From Sandaracinaceae bacterium (GTDB lineage: Bacteria > Myxococcota_A > Polyangia > Polyangiales > Sandaracinaceae): 64,000 nt of DNA. Position 1 is the stretch's first letter. Each line of letters starts with the position of its first letter. Positions 1-11,500 of the stretch are shown piece after piece. The position numbers and the translations under genes were made by a program. The stretch covers positions 1 through 64,000 of the forward strand of contig JAVJQK010000047.1 of the NCBI GenBank assembly GCA_040218145.1. The letters run 5' to 3'. Under the pieces are notes generated by a model. The model saw nothing but the letters and a program-made list of their open reading frames with translations. It was not told the DNA's origin and did not search any database.

Positions 1-191
1 CGCTGCCGCTGCCGCTGCCGCTGCCGCTGCCGCTGCCGCTGCCGCTGCCGCTGCCGCTGCCGCTGCCGCTGCCGCTGCCGCTGCCGCTGCCGCTGCCGCT
101 GCCGCTGCCGCTGCCGCTGCCGCTGCCGCTGCCGCTTCCGCTGCCGCTGCCGCTGCCGCTGCCGCTGCCGCTGCCGCTGCCGCTGCCGCTG
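1..191. repeat. CCGCTG hexanucleotide tandem repeat
   Basis: About 32 tandem copies of a 6-bp unit (cgctgc on the + strand, GGCAGC on the - strand) run from the window edge to about 191. There is one substitution, a T for G at 137. Read on the - strand in the frame of the open reading frame that starts at 340, each unit is Gly-Ser. The substitution changes GGC to GGA and is silent in that frame. The true length is unknown because the tract continues past the left edge. Confidence 0.95.
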
Positions 192-340
192 GCGCGCCCG
201 CTGCCGCTCCTGCCCCCGCTCCTGCCCTCGCTCCCTCCAACCCGGACCCGAGCGGACGAGGCACGGGCCGCGTCGAGCGAGCTGATGGATCGCGGATCAG
301 CGACGCGTGACTGTCGCCGCCGGGCAAGTCTTCGCAGCAT
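1..340 (-). CDS. Possible N-terminal part of a Gly-Ser repeat protein (runs off left edge)
   Basis: A - strand reading frame from the ATG at 338-340 stays open to the left edge. It encodes a basic N-terminus of about 30 residues rich in Arg, then a Gly/Ser/Arg stretch, then (Gly-Ser)n over the hexanucleotide repeat. It diverges from the response regulator gene. The one base change inside the repeat is silent in this frame, which mildly favours coding. There is no clear ribosome binding site, no recognisable domain, and simple repeats stay open by chance, so this could equally be non-coding. No function is proposed. Confidence 0.25.
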   Translation of the reverse strand, partial: MLRRLARRRQSRVADPRSISSLDAARASSARVRVGGSEGRSGGRSGSGRASGSGSGSGSGSGSGSGSGSGSGSGSGSGSGSGSGSGSGSGSGSGSGSGSGSGSGSGSGSGSGS

Positions 341-451
341 GGCCGGCGGGAGGTGGTCGCTCCGCCGCCACCCCCTCGGGCCAGCCCTGGTCGCCCGCCC
401 GCGGCTCGCGGTATCGTATCCGCGGTCGCGCCAGCGGCCGGGGAGGGTGAC

Positions 452-1168
452 ATGACGGAAACCGCGGAGGTCCCGAACCAGCTGGACGTGTTGGTGGTGG
501 ACGACGACCCGGCGATGCGGGAGCTGCTCGCCGAGATCGTGCACCGCGAGGGGCACCAGGCCATCAGCGCGGAGTCCGCGGAGGCGGCGCTGGAGATGCT
601 CCCGGTCTGGACGTTTCAGGTCGCCTTCCTCGACCACAACCTCCCAGGCATGGAGGGGCTCCTGCTCGGCGAGTATCTGCGGCGCAGCAACCCGGACATG
701 CTCATCGCGCTCGTCACGGGCTCGGACGACCGGCGGGTGGAGAAGCGCACGAAGGAGCTCCGGCTGACCTTCATCGAGAAGCCGTTCGACAACGCGCAGA
801 TCCACCGGGTGCTCGAGGCCTATCTGGAGCTGGCGGCGGAGCGGGCCGAGACGAGGCAGGCCGCCGACGGTGAGGACTTCGAGCCGCCGATCGGGCGCTT
901 CGCCGAGGTCCTGCCCGACAGCTTCGCCATCCCCAAGGTCCCCGGCCGCATCACGGACCGGCTCGTCTCGACGGTGCAAAGAAGCCTGCACAACCTGCGG
1001 AGCATCAGCCGCTACAACGAGCGAGACCGGGTGGTCGCGCTGAGCGGGCTGCTCACGGCGCGGGTGCTCGGGGTCGACATGCCGCGCGCGTCGAACGGCA
1101 ACACGCTCTTCGAGGAGTACGACCGGCTCATGGAGACCCACGGGCGGCGCACCGAGTTCACCTGCTGA
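452..1168 (+). CDS. Single-domain response regulator with uncharacterised C-terminal extension
   Basis: This 238-aa protein has an N-terminal CheY-like receiver domain (residues about 11-125). The acidic pocket is Asp17-Asp19, the probable phospho-acceptor is Asp61 (AFLDHNLPGMEG), the switch Thr is Thr89 (VTGSDD) and the conserved Lys is Lys110 (EKPFD). The remaining ~100 residues contain no DNA-binding or output domain I can name, so it may act through protein contacts in a phosphorelay. The ATG at 452 is chosen because GGGGAGGG lies just upstream; the frame is open further upstream but that part is Pro/Ala-rich and looks non-coding. It converges on the NlpC/P60 gene with a 2-bp gap. The partner kinase is not evident; the hybrid kinase at 6.5 kb is on the same strand but not adjacent. 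Confidence 0.9.
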   Translation: MTETAEVPNQLDVLVVDDDPAMRELLAEIVHREGHQAISAESAEAALEMLPVWTFQVAFLDHNLPGMEGLLLGEYLRRSNPDMLIALVTGSDDRRVEKRTKELRLTFIEKPFDNAQIHRVLEAYLELAAERAETRQAADGEDFEPPIGRFAEVLPDSFAIPKVPGRITDRLVSTVQRSLHNLRSISRYNERDRVVALSGLLTARVLGVDMPRASNGNTLFEEYDRLMETHGRRTEFTC

Positions 1169-1170
1169 CG

Positions 1171-4100
1171 TCAGTAGATCGGGCGGCGCCGGGTCGAGAA
1201 CCACGTGCGGTACTCGCGCATCCGGGCGCGGTGCTCGGCCGGGGCGTGCCGCCGGCAGCTCTGCATCTCGGGGCTCCCCTCGGGCGCGGCCCAGCGGATC
1301 TCGATGCAGTCGTTCGGGTTGTAGGACATCTCGAAGCCGCGCGCGCGCGCGATGACGTCGGCGAGCGTGAGCTGCTGGCTCTGCCCGTCGCTGCGCACGT
1401 ACTGGAAGGTGCGGCTCCGCAGCGTCTCTTGCTGACGAGCGCGGACCCGCTCGACCGCCGCGTCGACGTCCGCCGCGTCTCCATCCGACAGGCCGAAGCG
1501 CTCAGGGTTGCGGCGCACGACCTCGGGGAAGCCGGTGACCGTGTCCATCGCGATGAGGAGCCGCATGTCGCGCGAAGGCGTGGAGTACTCCTCCCACGGC
1601 CCGCCCGTCTGGAAGATGGCGCCGCCCTCGGGCATCTCCATCGTCCGCCTGCCGTTGTCGCGGACCCAGCGCTCGCCATTGTCGACGCTCACGACCCGGC
1701 GCGCGATGGACTCGTCGAGCGCGTCGATGAGCGAGATCTGGACCTGGATCGGGTCCAGCGGGCGCGGGTTGATCAGGCCCTCCATGCGCTCGTAGAACTC
1801 GTCGGTGGTGCCCGCGTACTGCTCGAGCGAGTACGGGGTGTAGCCAGCGCGGGCCGTGATCTCCTCGTTGGCCAGGGCGGTGTAGGACTGCTCGCGCCGG
1901 TCGTAGACGATGGGGCGCCAGCCCTTGAAGCCGGCCCCGACGTGGGTGGTGTCGGGGTGGAAGAGGAACGAGCCGCGCCAGAAGCGGCGACGCCCGACCG
2001 TGCCGTCCGGCTGCGCGTCGGCGCCGACCAGGATGCCGTACTCGTCGCTCCCTTGCGGGAGCCAGCGGGCGACCACGAGCAGGTGCCCATACGGGTCGGC
2101 GAACACGGTGCCGGGCCGGAGGGCCTCGCGCGTCATCGGCACCGGGTAGAGCGCGGTCTGCGAGTCCTCGGGGTGCGTGCGGCCGCTCGCGCTGTGCACG
2201 CCGCGCTTGACCTGGGTGACGATGAAGGCGCGGAAGGCCTCCACCGCGTCCACCTGCTCGTGCGCCCACTGGGGCGTGCGGATCGTCTCCTCGCAGGTGG
2301 GCAGGTTGCCGTGCCGGCCGCGGGTGCAGACTCGGTAGGCGAAGGGCAGCCGCAGCTTCCACGCGAAGTAGGTGCGCAGGAAGTACGGCAGATCGGCGCA
2401 GTCGGGGCGCAGCGGGATGCGCTCCTCCTCGCCCTGAGAGAAGTGATCGAACAGCAGGTTGCGGTCGCGATCCAGGAGGAGCACCGAGAGGTTCGGCCAG
2501 GTCAGCTCCTCGTCCACGGGGTAGTCGAACAGCCGCTCGACGAACGCGCTGAAGAGCGCCTCGGTGTCCGCCTCCCATCGGAAACGCGGCTCCCAGACCA
2601 CCTCCGGGTGCACGGTCTCGGGCTGCGCGGGGTAGGGCGTCACGGTGATGCGCTCGCACGCCGCGACGTTGGGGCCGTCGCCGAGCACCGCCGTCCAGCG
2701 CCCCGCTTCGGGCGCGTCGATCTGCGCCCAGTACGTGAAGGGCGGGCCTCCCAGGCGATGAAGCTCCGGAGCGCGCCGACGGCCGCTCGGGTCGATGAGG
2801 GCGAGCTCCACCGGGCCGAGCTCCTCCGTCGCGGTGACCATCACGCGCATCGGCTGGCCGGGGTGCGGCCGCTCGGGCGAGCGGAAGATGCGCACCGCGA
2901 GGCTGTCGTCGCACGCGCTCGCCTCGGGGACCACCACCGGCGCCGCCGCGCGCGGGCTGGCCACGCCGATCAGCTCCGGGCCGATCTGCTGGCCGATCAC
3001 GACGGCCTCCGTGACGCGCTCGAGGAAGCTCCCGCGGCTGCTGCCGTCGCCGAGGCTCAGGTCGCTCACGGCGACGCGGTCGACGCGCCGCAGGATCTCT
3101 TGCTCTCCTTCGCACGGCTCGACGTACTCGCTGAAGGCGTGGATGGCGTAGGGTCGCTCGGCCTCGTCACGGCCCAGGTACACCATGATGTGACCGGGGA
3201 AGTGCAGCAGCACGACGCCGCGACGGGCCGCCGCGTCGAGGAGGCGGAGGCGGTCGCCGTCGTCCTCGACGCCCTCGAACGAGATCGTGTAGGTGCCGCT
3301 GTGCGCCTGCCGGCCGCTGTGCCGGGGCAGCTCCAGGCCGAAGGTGGCGAGCACGTCCATGACGAAGCGGGAGCAGTCGAGGCCGCCGGCGTGGCCGCCC
3401 CAGCCGTAGGGGCGTCCGAGGTGGCTGAACGCCTCCTCGAGGAACGCCCGGCGGGTCAGGGGGCGGGTGGCGTCCCGGAGGCTCGCCGCCGGCGCGCGGT
3501 GCACGCCGCGCTCGTCCGCGAAGAGGACCCGGCTCGTGTCCTCGGGATCGCGCGGCAGGAGCGCGCCGTGCTCGGCCGAGAGCTCCGCGCCGTCCTCGGC
3601 CGCGAGCGTCACCCCGGCCGCGACCTGCATCGGCGCGCCGTGGAGCACCGCGTGCAGGATCGCTCCGTCGACCGGGGCCGAGAGCGGGGCGTCCTCCGCG
3701 AGCCACCCGAGCGCGTAGCGGGTGCGCGCGAGCGACATGCCGTTCGGCCATCGCACGAGGATCTGCACGGGCTCCTGCGGACGCACCGTGGAGCAGTTGT
3801 TGCGGTCGAAGTCCGGGTCGACCGGCACCTTGAACAGGCCGTCCACGCGCGGCCCGCAGCGCAGCGAGGTCTCGGCGAGCGCGATCCGCACGACGGGCTG
3901 GGCCGCGACCGGGCGGTCCGCGAAGGTCTCCGGGTCGACCCGCGCCCCCGCCGCGTCGACGTAGTCACCCGCCGCGAGCTTCTCTCGCATGTAGGTCAGC
4001 CGCTCCTGGACCTCCCGGTTCAGCCGCGCCGCGTCCGGCGCGCGCTCGAGCGACGCGCGGTCGATCGGCAGCCCGTTGTCGGCGTCGCCCGTCAGCGCGC

Positions 4101-4365
4101 GGTTGTGAGCCGCGATCTGGACGGGCGTCATCAGCGGCGCGTCGAGCCCCTCCCCGGCGCGCTCGAGCCAGTAGGCGAGCGAGCGGTGACGCTCGGTCAC
4201 GTGGGGCAGGGGATCGGGCGCCGGCGCGGTGCTCGGGCAGCTCCGCGCCTCCGCGCCCTCGGAGGCCTCCTGGGTCGGCGTCTGCGCGCCGTCCGTGGCG
4301 CCGCCGCTGCACGCGCCGAGCAGCAGGGCGAGCCAGAGGAGGGGGGATGAGATGCGCGGGTTCAC
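1171..4365 (-). CDS. NlpC/P60-family peptidase lipoprotein, 1,064 aa
   Basis: The protein begins with a lipoprotein signal peptide (hydrophobic SSPLLWLALLLGAC, lipobox LGAC) and should be anchored in a cell-envelope membrane. An NlpC/P60 papain-like domain lies around residues 300-400, with GRPYGWGG followed by the catalytic Cys331 (LDCSRF), His392 (GHIMVYLG) and a further His in AIHAFSEY. The family cleaves peptidoglycan stem peptides. Upstream (about 120-300) is SH3-like sequence, and the last ~600 residues match nothing I recognise, making this several times longer than a typical NlpC/P60 protein. I chose the GTG at 4365 because the frame further upstream crosses a 17-bp tandem repeat, which is unlikely to be coding, and because the signal peptide starts here. 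Its 3' end faces the response regulator. Confidence 0.88.
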   Translation of the reverse strand: MNPRISSPLLWLALLLGACSGGATDGAQTPTQEASEGAEARSCPSTAPAPDPLPHVTERHRSLAYWLERAGEGLDAPLMTPVQIAAHNRALTGDADNGLPIDRASLERAPDAARLNREVQERLTYMREKLAAGDYVDAAGARVDPETFADRPVAAQPVVRIALAETSLRCGPRVDGLFKVPVDPDFDRNNCSTVRPQEPVQILVRWPNGMSLARTRYALGWLAEDAPLSAPVDGAILHAVLHGAPMQVAAGVTLAAEDGAELSAEHGALLPRDPEDTSRVLFADERGVHRAPAASLRDATRPLTRRAFLEEAFSHLGRPYGWGGHAGGLDCSRFVMDVLATFGLELPRHSGRQAHSGTYTISFEGVEDDGDRLRLLDAAARRGVVLLHFPGHIMVYLGRDEAERPYAIHAFSEYVEPCEGEQEILRRVDRVAVSDLSLGDGSSRGSFLERVTEAVVIGQQIGPELIGVASPRAAAPVVVPEASACDDSLAVRIFRSPERPHPGQPMRVMVTATEELGPVELALIDPSGRRRAPELHRLGGPPFTYWAQIDAPEAGRWTAVLGDGPNVAACERITVTPYPAQPETVHPEVVWEPRFRWEADTEALFSAFVERLFDYPVDEELTWPNLSVLLLDRDRNLLFDHFSQGEEERIPLRPDCADLPYFLRTYFAWKLRLPFAYRVCTRGRHGNLPTCEETIRTPQWAHEQVDAVEAFRAFIVTQVKRGVHSASGRTHPEDSQTALYPVPMTREALRPGTVFADPYGHLLVVARWLPQGSDEYGILVGADAQPDGTVGRRRFWRGSFLFHPDTTHVGAGFKGWRPIVYDRREQSYTALANEEITARAGYTPYSLEQYAGTTDEFYERMEGLINPRPLDPIQVQISLIDALDESIARRVVSVDNGERWVRDNGRRTMEMPEGGAIFQTGGPWEEYSTPSRDMRLLIAMDTVTGFPEVVRRNPERFGLSDGDAADVDAAVERVRARQQETLRSRTFQYVRSDGQSQQLTLADVIARARGFEMSYNPNDCIEIRWAAPEGSPEMQSCRRHAPAEHRARMREYRTWFSTRRRPIY

Positions 4366-4366
4366 G

Positions 4367-4399
4367 GTCGCTGAAAGGATAATGTCGCTGAAAGGATAA
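4367..4399. repeat. 17-bp direct repeat in the 5' leader of the NlpC/P60 gene
   Basis: The 16-bp sequence gtcgctgaaaggataa occurs at 4367-4382 and again at 4384-4399, one base apart, giving a 17-bp period. It lies immediately upstream of the GTG start at 4365 (- strand). It could be an operator pair or a 5'-UTR element. Because 17 is not a multiple of 3, it argues against translation starting upstream. Confidence 0.85.
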
Positions 4400-4471
4400 C
4401 CAGGGGCCGAGCCGGCCGCAGGTTCCTTGCGCGTCAACGCGTACCGCGTCGCGGCGCATTCCGGGCGCCCC

Positions 4472-4632
4472 TAGGACTACTTGGTCTCATTTACGACGGC
4501 CCTCGCTCGTTCAGCGGCTCCGGGCGCGTCGCTCCTCCTCGAAGGGGCTGAAAGCCCCTCCTTCATCGTCGCGGCGCGCCCGAAACCACTATCCGTCGCG
4601 ATCATCCGCCGACATGTGACCAAGTAGTCCTA
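4472..4632. mobile_element. 161-bp concentric palindromic element (MITE-like or large hairpin)
   Basis: Perfect 15-bp inverted repeats (taggactacttggtc at 4472-4486 and its complement at 4618-4632) bound a 161-bp segment. Two further perfect inverted repeats lie inside on the same centre: cgggcgcg at 4521-4528 with 4575-4582, and aggggct at 4543-4549 with 4553-4559 around a GAA loop. All three pairs centre at about 4551-4552, so the whole element can fold into one interrupted cruciform or RNA hairpin. The right terminal repeat supplies the TAG stop codon of the lipoprotein gene at 4630-6369. No flanking target-site duplication is obvious and no transposase is nearby. It could be a non-autonomous mobile element or an elaborate transcription terminator. 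I did not notice a second copy in the window. Confidence 0.65.
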
Positions 4633-6369
4633 TCGCGTGCCTCGGTTGAAGGGGCCGACGTTCGGGCCCGCGGGCCCGGCCAGATCCGTGATCCGGCACC
4701 CGGCCGCGTCGATGCTCACGTCCGCCACCCGCCAGAACCGCCCGCCCGTGCGCTCGTTCAGCGTGACCGGGCCGAGGGTCTGGCGCGGCGTGGTGTCCGA
4801 GCCGCCGCAGTAGATCCGGACCGTGATCGCGTGCGGCCCGCCGCCCGAGAAGCTGTGCACGCCCACCCGGTAGGTGCCCGGCGCAGGGCGGAGGATGTTG
4901 ATGTTCTCCGGCCCACGCCCGTTGGTGTCGTCGATGTCCAGGCGGGGGTTGTCGTCCGTGCCCGGGCCACCCCAGTCGGGGCCGCCGCGGATGCAGTTGC
5001 CGTAGTAGCAGTCGTCGGTGGTGTTCCACTGCGTCCCGCCCGGGCGCATCAGGTGCAGATCCATGTCGGTGGAGTCGGTGTCCCAGAACATCTCCACCCG
5101 GAGGCCGTCGACGTTGCCCGCCTCGACGCGCACGGTGCACATGCCCGTGAGCCCGTCGTCGTCGGTGGCGGTCACGGTCAGCTCGTAGACCCCCGCGATG
5201 TCCGGGGTGAAGGTCGTCATCGGCGCGTTGGCCGGGCTCGGCGCCGTGGCGCCGGATCCGCCCGGGGTGCTCGTCAGGCGCCAGCGCCAGCTGACCACCG
5301 TGCCGTCGTCCACCGCGCTGACGCTGATGGGCGTCGGGCGCAGCGGCTCGGTCATCACCATGCCCGGGCAGGTGAGGGTGGGCGGCGACGGCGTGGCCGT
5401 GACGTCGACCTCGCACGAGGCGCTCAGCCCCTCCACGTCCGTGGCCGTGAAGCGGAGGGTGTAGGCGCCGACGCGGTCCGGGGTGATCGTGGTGGCGTCG
5501 GCGTCGGCGGGCGTCGGCTCGGCGCTCGAGGAGGCGGGCCGCCGGATCACCTCCCAGCGGCGCGTGCGGATGCCGAGATCGTCGGTCGCGGTGGCGTTCA
5601 GTCGGATCGGCTGGCGCGTCGGGCCCGTCGCGTCCGCGGGGCAGACCACCTCGGGGGGCCCGGTCACGAGCACGCCGACCTCGCAGGAGTCGGTGGCCAT
5701 GTCGGGGTCCGTCACCGTCAGGCGGAGCACGTAGCTGCCGCGCGTGCGGGACCGGAATTCGAGCACCGGGCCGTCGACGCCGGTGAGCATCGGCGAGGCG
5801 CCGGGCGGCATCGAGACCACGTCCCACTGGAACGAGACGACGAAGTCGTCGTCGAAGCCGTCGCCGAGCAGGACGATCGGCTCGTCGATGAGCGTCTGCT
5901 GCATCCCGTCGGGGCAGATGGCGACCGGCGGGCCGACGACCGCGTTGACCGTCACCTCGCACGTCGCGGTGCGCCCGCCGCCGTCGCGGGCCTCGAACTG
6001 GAGCCGGTAGGCGCCCTCGAGATCGGGCGTGAGGGTCGCGTTGAACGGCCCGTCCACCATGAAGCGCGGCATGCTGGCCCGAGGCGCTTCCAGGAGCGTC
6101 CACTGACTGAAGGTGACGCCGTCCTCGCTCTCGGCCGACGCCTCGACGGTGAGCGCTCGTCGCGGCGTGGTGAACTGCTCGCGCGCGCCGCAGTCGACGA
6201 TGAGCCCGCCCATGCCGGAGTCGACGCCCGAGTCCACGCCGGAGTCGCGGCCCCCGTCGCCGGGAGGCGGGGCGCCTCCGTCGTCGCGCGGCGAGACCGA
6301 GAGCGTGGTTCGGGTCCCGCACCCTCCGAGAGCGAGCGCGACGCAAGCAAAGCAGATGATCGTGCGCAT
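4630..6369 (-). CDS. Secreted lipoprotein with four PKD/Ig-like repeats and a DUF2135-like C-terminal domain
   Basis: The 579-aa protein starts at the ATG at 6369, with GGAGG about 10 bp upstream. It has a lipobox (ALALGGC) followed by a Gly/Asp/Ser linker with VDSG repeats. Four tandem modules of about 88 residues follow. Each opens with a PP..xCP-type Cys, contains a central W or F core, then TFTPD..G.Y.L..TATD and a second Cys (SCEV or MCTV), which is the pattern of PKD/Ig-like folds with one disulfide each. The C-terminal ~150 residues (around DMDLHLMRPGG, DDCYYGNC, PAPGTYRVGVHSFSGGG) resemble the DUF2135/YfaP-type beta domain, also present in the protein at 19770. It is probably a surface adhesion or scaffold protein. 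Its stop codon lies inside the palindromic element. Confidence 0.85.
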   Translation of the reverse strand: MRTIICFACVALALGGCGTRTTLSVSPRDDGGAPPPGDGGRDSGVDSGVDSGMGGLIVDCGAREQFTTPRRALTVEASAESEDGVTFSQWTLLEAPRASMPRFMVDGPFNATLTPDLEGAYRLQFEARDGGGRTATCEVTVNAVVGPPVAICPDGMQQTLIDEPIVLLGDGFDDDFVVSFQWDVVSMPPGASPMLTGVDGPVLEFRSRTRGSYVLRLTVTDPDMATDSCEVGVLVTGPPEVVCPADATGPTRQPIRLNATATDDLGIRTRRWEVIRRPASSSAEPTPADADATTITPDRVGAYTLRFTATDVEGLSASCEVDVTATPSPPTLTCPGMVMTEPLRPTPISVSAVDDGTVVSWRWRLTSTPGGSGATAPSPANAPMTTFTPDIAGVYELTVTATDDDGLTGMCTVRVEAGNVDGLRVEMFWDTDSTDMDLHLMRPGGTQWNTTDDCYYGNCIRGGPDWGGPGTDDNPRLDIDDTNGRGPENINILRPAPGTYRVGVHSFSGGGPHAITVRIYCGGSDTTPRQTLGPVTLNERTGGRFWRVADVSIDAAGCRITDLAGPAGPNVGPFNRGTR

Positions 6370-6457
6370 CAGGGCCTGACCTCCGGGCGCGAGCATAGCC
6401 CTCGCGTCGGGATCGTGCTCGTTTCCACCGGAACCCTGGAGCCTATACAGTCATCCG

Positions 6458-8368
<1,911 letters not shown>

Positions 8369-8544
8369 CGAACGAGGCGCTCCGCCGCCGCGGGGAGGAC
8401 CCGATCCTCGAGCCGTCACAAAGGCGTCGATCCCCGGCCCGTGGGGCTGGTATTCTCCCCGGTCCGAGCCCGGGGCGGTGCACCGGGGTGAGGACTTCGT
8501 GGGTCAGGGGACCCGTGGTCGGCAAAGCAAGAGGCGGAGACAAC

Positions 8545-11500
8545 ATGGCAGAGGACCTTCCCCGCGAGGGGGGCGCGCTGGACTCGGAGGCGGGCGATCA
8601 GCTGGCGGAGGCGCTCGCTGCGGCCGAGGCGGATCCGGAGAACGACGCGTGCTGGGATCGGCTGGAGGAGCTCGCCGAGCAGACGCAGCGACCGGACGAG
8701 GTCGGCGCGCTCTATCGCTCCGTTCTGGCGCAGGATCTGAGCCGTGACCTGGCGGAGTCGCTGGGGCAGCGCGCGGTGGGCTTCCACGAGCAGTGGTTCG
8801 CGGAGGACTCCCCCCACCTGGTGAGCGTGCTGTCGCGCGTGCTCGAGATCGATCCCGAGGCGGACTGGGCGCTGCAGCGCGTCACCGTGGTCCTCACGGT
8901 CGGCGAGCGCTGGTCCGAGCTGCTGGCCATCTACGACAGCTGCCTCGCCGCGGCCGGAGACGACGCGCGCCGCGAGCAGCTCCTCGACGAGGCCGCGCAG
9001 CTCGCGAAGGACTTCGCTGGCGCCCCCGATCGCGCCATCGACTACCTCACGCAGCTCCTCGCCCTCCGCCCCGGCGACGGGCAGCTGATCTCGAGCCTCG
9101 AGCGGCTCCTCGAGCGGCAGCAGCGCTGGGAGGAGCTCATCCATCTCTGGCGGCGCAGCACCGAGCAGGCCTCCGAGGCCGACGCGCTCGCCATGCGGCA
9201 GCGCATCGCGGCTTGCTATCTCGACAATCTCGGTGACGCCGCCGCGACCCTCGCCGAGGTCCGCGCGCTCCTCGAGGCCGAGGCCGACGAGGCGCCCAAC
9301 CTGGCGCTGCTCGAGCGCGTCGTGGCGCTCGAGGACGCGACGCCCGACGTGCGACGCGGCGCGCTGGATCTGCTGCGCGAGCGCTACGAGGCCGCCGATC
9401 GCGCCGAGGACGTGATCCGCGTGCTCGGCGTGGCGCTGGGCTTCGCGCAGGGCGACGAGAAGCTCTCCCTGCACCGGGAGCTCGGCCGACGCGTCGCCGC
9501 GCGGGGGGAGTCCGCCGACGCGATGACCCACTGGGCGGCGGTGCTCGTCCAGGATCCGACCGCGGAGGACGCGCAGGAGCAGCTCGCGCACCTCGCCGCG
9601 CAGGCGGACGCGCACGAGGGCTACGCGCAGGCGCTCGTCGCCGCGGCCGACGCGGCCGAGCCCGGGCCCCGCCAGTACGCGCTCCTCGTCGAGGCGGGAG
9701 ACGTGCGCGGCGGGCAGCTGTCGGACCAGGAGGGCGCCATCGCGCTCTACCAGCGGGTGCTCGCCGCCGACGCCCGCCCGCCGACCAAGCTCACCGTCGC
9801 GCGCCGCGTCGAGAAGCTGCTCGAGGAGGCGGAGCGCTACGCCGACCGGCTGGCCGTCCTCGAGGGGCTCGCGGAGCTCGAGACGGACCCGGTGGAGAGC
9901 CGCCGCGTCCTGGGGCAGTGCGCCCGCCTCGCCGATCGGCTCGGGGAGGGCGAGCGCGCGCTCGGCTTCTGGCAGCGCCGACTCGAGGCCGATGCGTCCG
10001 ACCTCGAGGCGCTCGACGCGATGATCGAGCTGACCGAGCGCGAGGAGCGCTGGGACCTGCACGTGGACGCGCTCCGGCGCCGGGTGGGCGCCGACGTGCC
10101 CGCGCTTCAGCGCCGGCTCGATCTCGCGCGCATCGCCAACACGCAGGCGACCCGCCTCGAGCAGATCGGCGACGCGATCCAGACCTGGCATCAGATCCAG
10201 GAGGAGTTCGGCGAGGACGCCGAGACCGTCGACGCGCTCTTCGATCTCCTCGTGCGCGCCGAGCGCTTCGACGAGATCTATGCGCTGCTGGGGCGCGCCT
10301 CCGAGCGCGACGCGGCCCGCGCGGCCGAGGTCCTCGCCCGCGTCGGCGACGTCTGTCGGAGTCACCTCGGCCGGCTCGACGAGGCCGCGAAGGCCTACCA
10401 CCGCGCCATCCAGCTCGTGCCCGGGCTCGAGCGCGCGCAGGAAGGGTTGCGTCATCTCCTCGACGTCGAGGAGGCCCGTGGATCCGCGGTGCGCGGCCTC
10501 GCCAGCGCCTATGAGCTGGCGGACGACTGGGAGCAGACGCTCGCCCTCCTCGAGCCGCGCCTCGAGTACGCGCTCGACGACGCGGGGCGCGTCGATCTGC
10601 TCCGCGAGGCGGCGCGCCTCCAGGAAGAGCGCGCCGAGCAACCCGCCGCGGCGTTCGACGCGATCCGACGCGCGCTCGGCTACGCCCCGGCTCATCCGGA
10701 GCTCGAGGCGGAGCTGCTCCGCCTGGCCATCGCCACCGAGCGCTGGTCGGAGGCCGCCGACGCGATCGGAGAGGCCGCCGCGGCGCTCTCCGAGACGCGA
10801 AAGGACCGCGCCGCCAGCCTGCGAAAGCAGCAGGCCCGCATCAGCGAGGAGCGGCTCGACAACGCGGAGGCCGCGCTCACCGCGTGGCTCGCCGCGCAGG
10901 CGCTCGTGCCGCATGACGCCGACGTGGCGGCGGAGGCCATCCGCGTGGGTGGCGCCGCGGGCGAGTGGAGCGGCGCCGCGCAGGCGCTCGTGACCTGCTC
11001 GGTCGCGCGCGAGGCGATGCAGGATGAGTTGCTCGCTTCCGTCGAGGCCAAGGCGGGCGAGGCGTCCGCGTTCGCCGCGCTCGCGGCCGGCACCGCGGCG
11101 GCGATCCCCGCCGCGGGCGAGGTCGACGCCGAGCTGGGTCGCGCGCTCGAGGCGAAGGTCGGCGCGTGGCTGCGCGATCAGGCCGAAGATCTCGAGGCGG
11201 CCGAGGCGGCGCTGCACCGGGCGCTCGCGCACGAGCCCCGGCACACGGGCACCCTCCGGGACCTGGCCCGGCTCCAGTGGCGCAGCCCGGGCCGCGCGCT
11301 GGTGGACACGCTCCTCAAGCTGGCGGACAACTTCCCGGACGATCTCGATCCGCTCCACGACGCCGCGCGCACCGCGCTCGACCCCGTGGCCGACGCGTCC
11401 CTCGCGGCCGGAATCCTCGACCGATTGCTCCGCGGCGCGCGCCGCCTCTGGGAGGGCACCGGCGAGGCGACGGGCGAGCGCCCGGCGGGTGAGATGGCCG

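Noticed and set aside
1-191. CRISPR-like array
   Set aside because: The unit is a 6-bp simple repeat with no spacers.
1231-4350. 1,039-codon open frame on the + strand opposite the NlpC/P60 gene
   Set aside because: No domain and antisense composition; the - strand carries a signal peptide and a catalytic triad.
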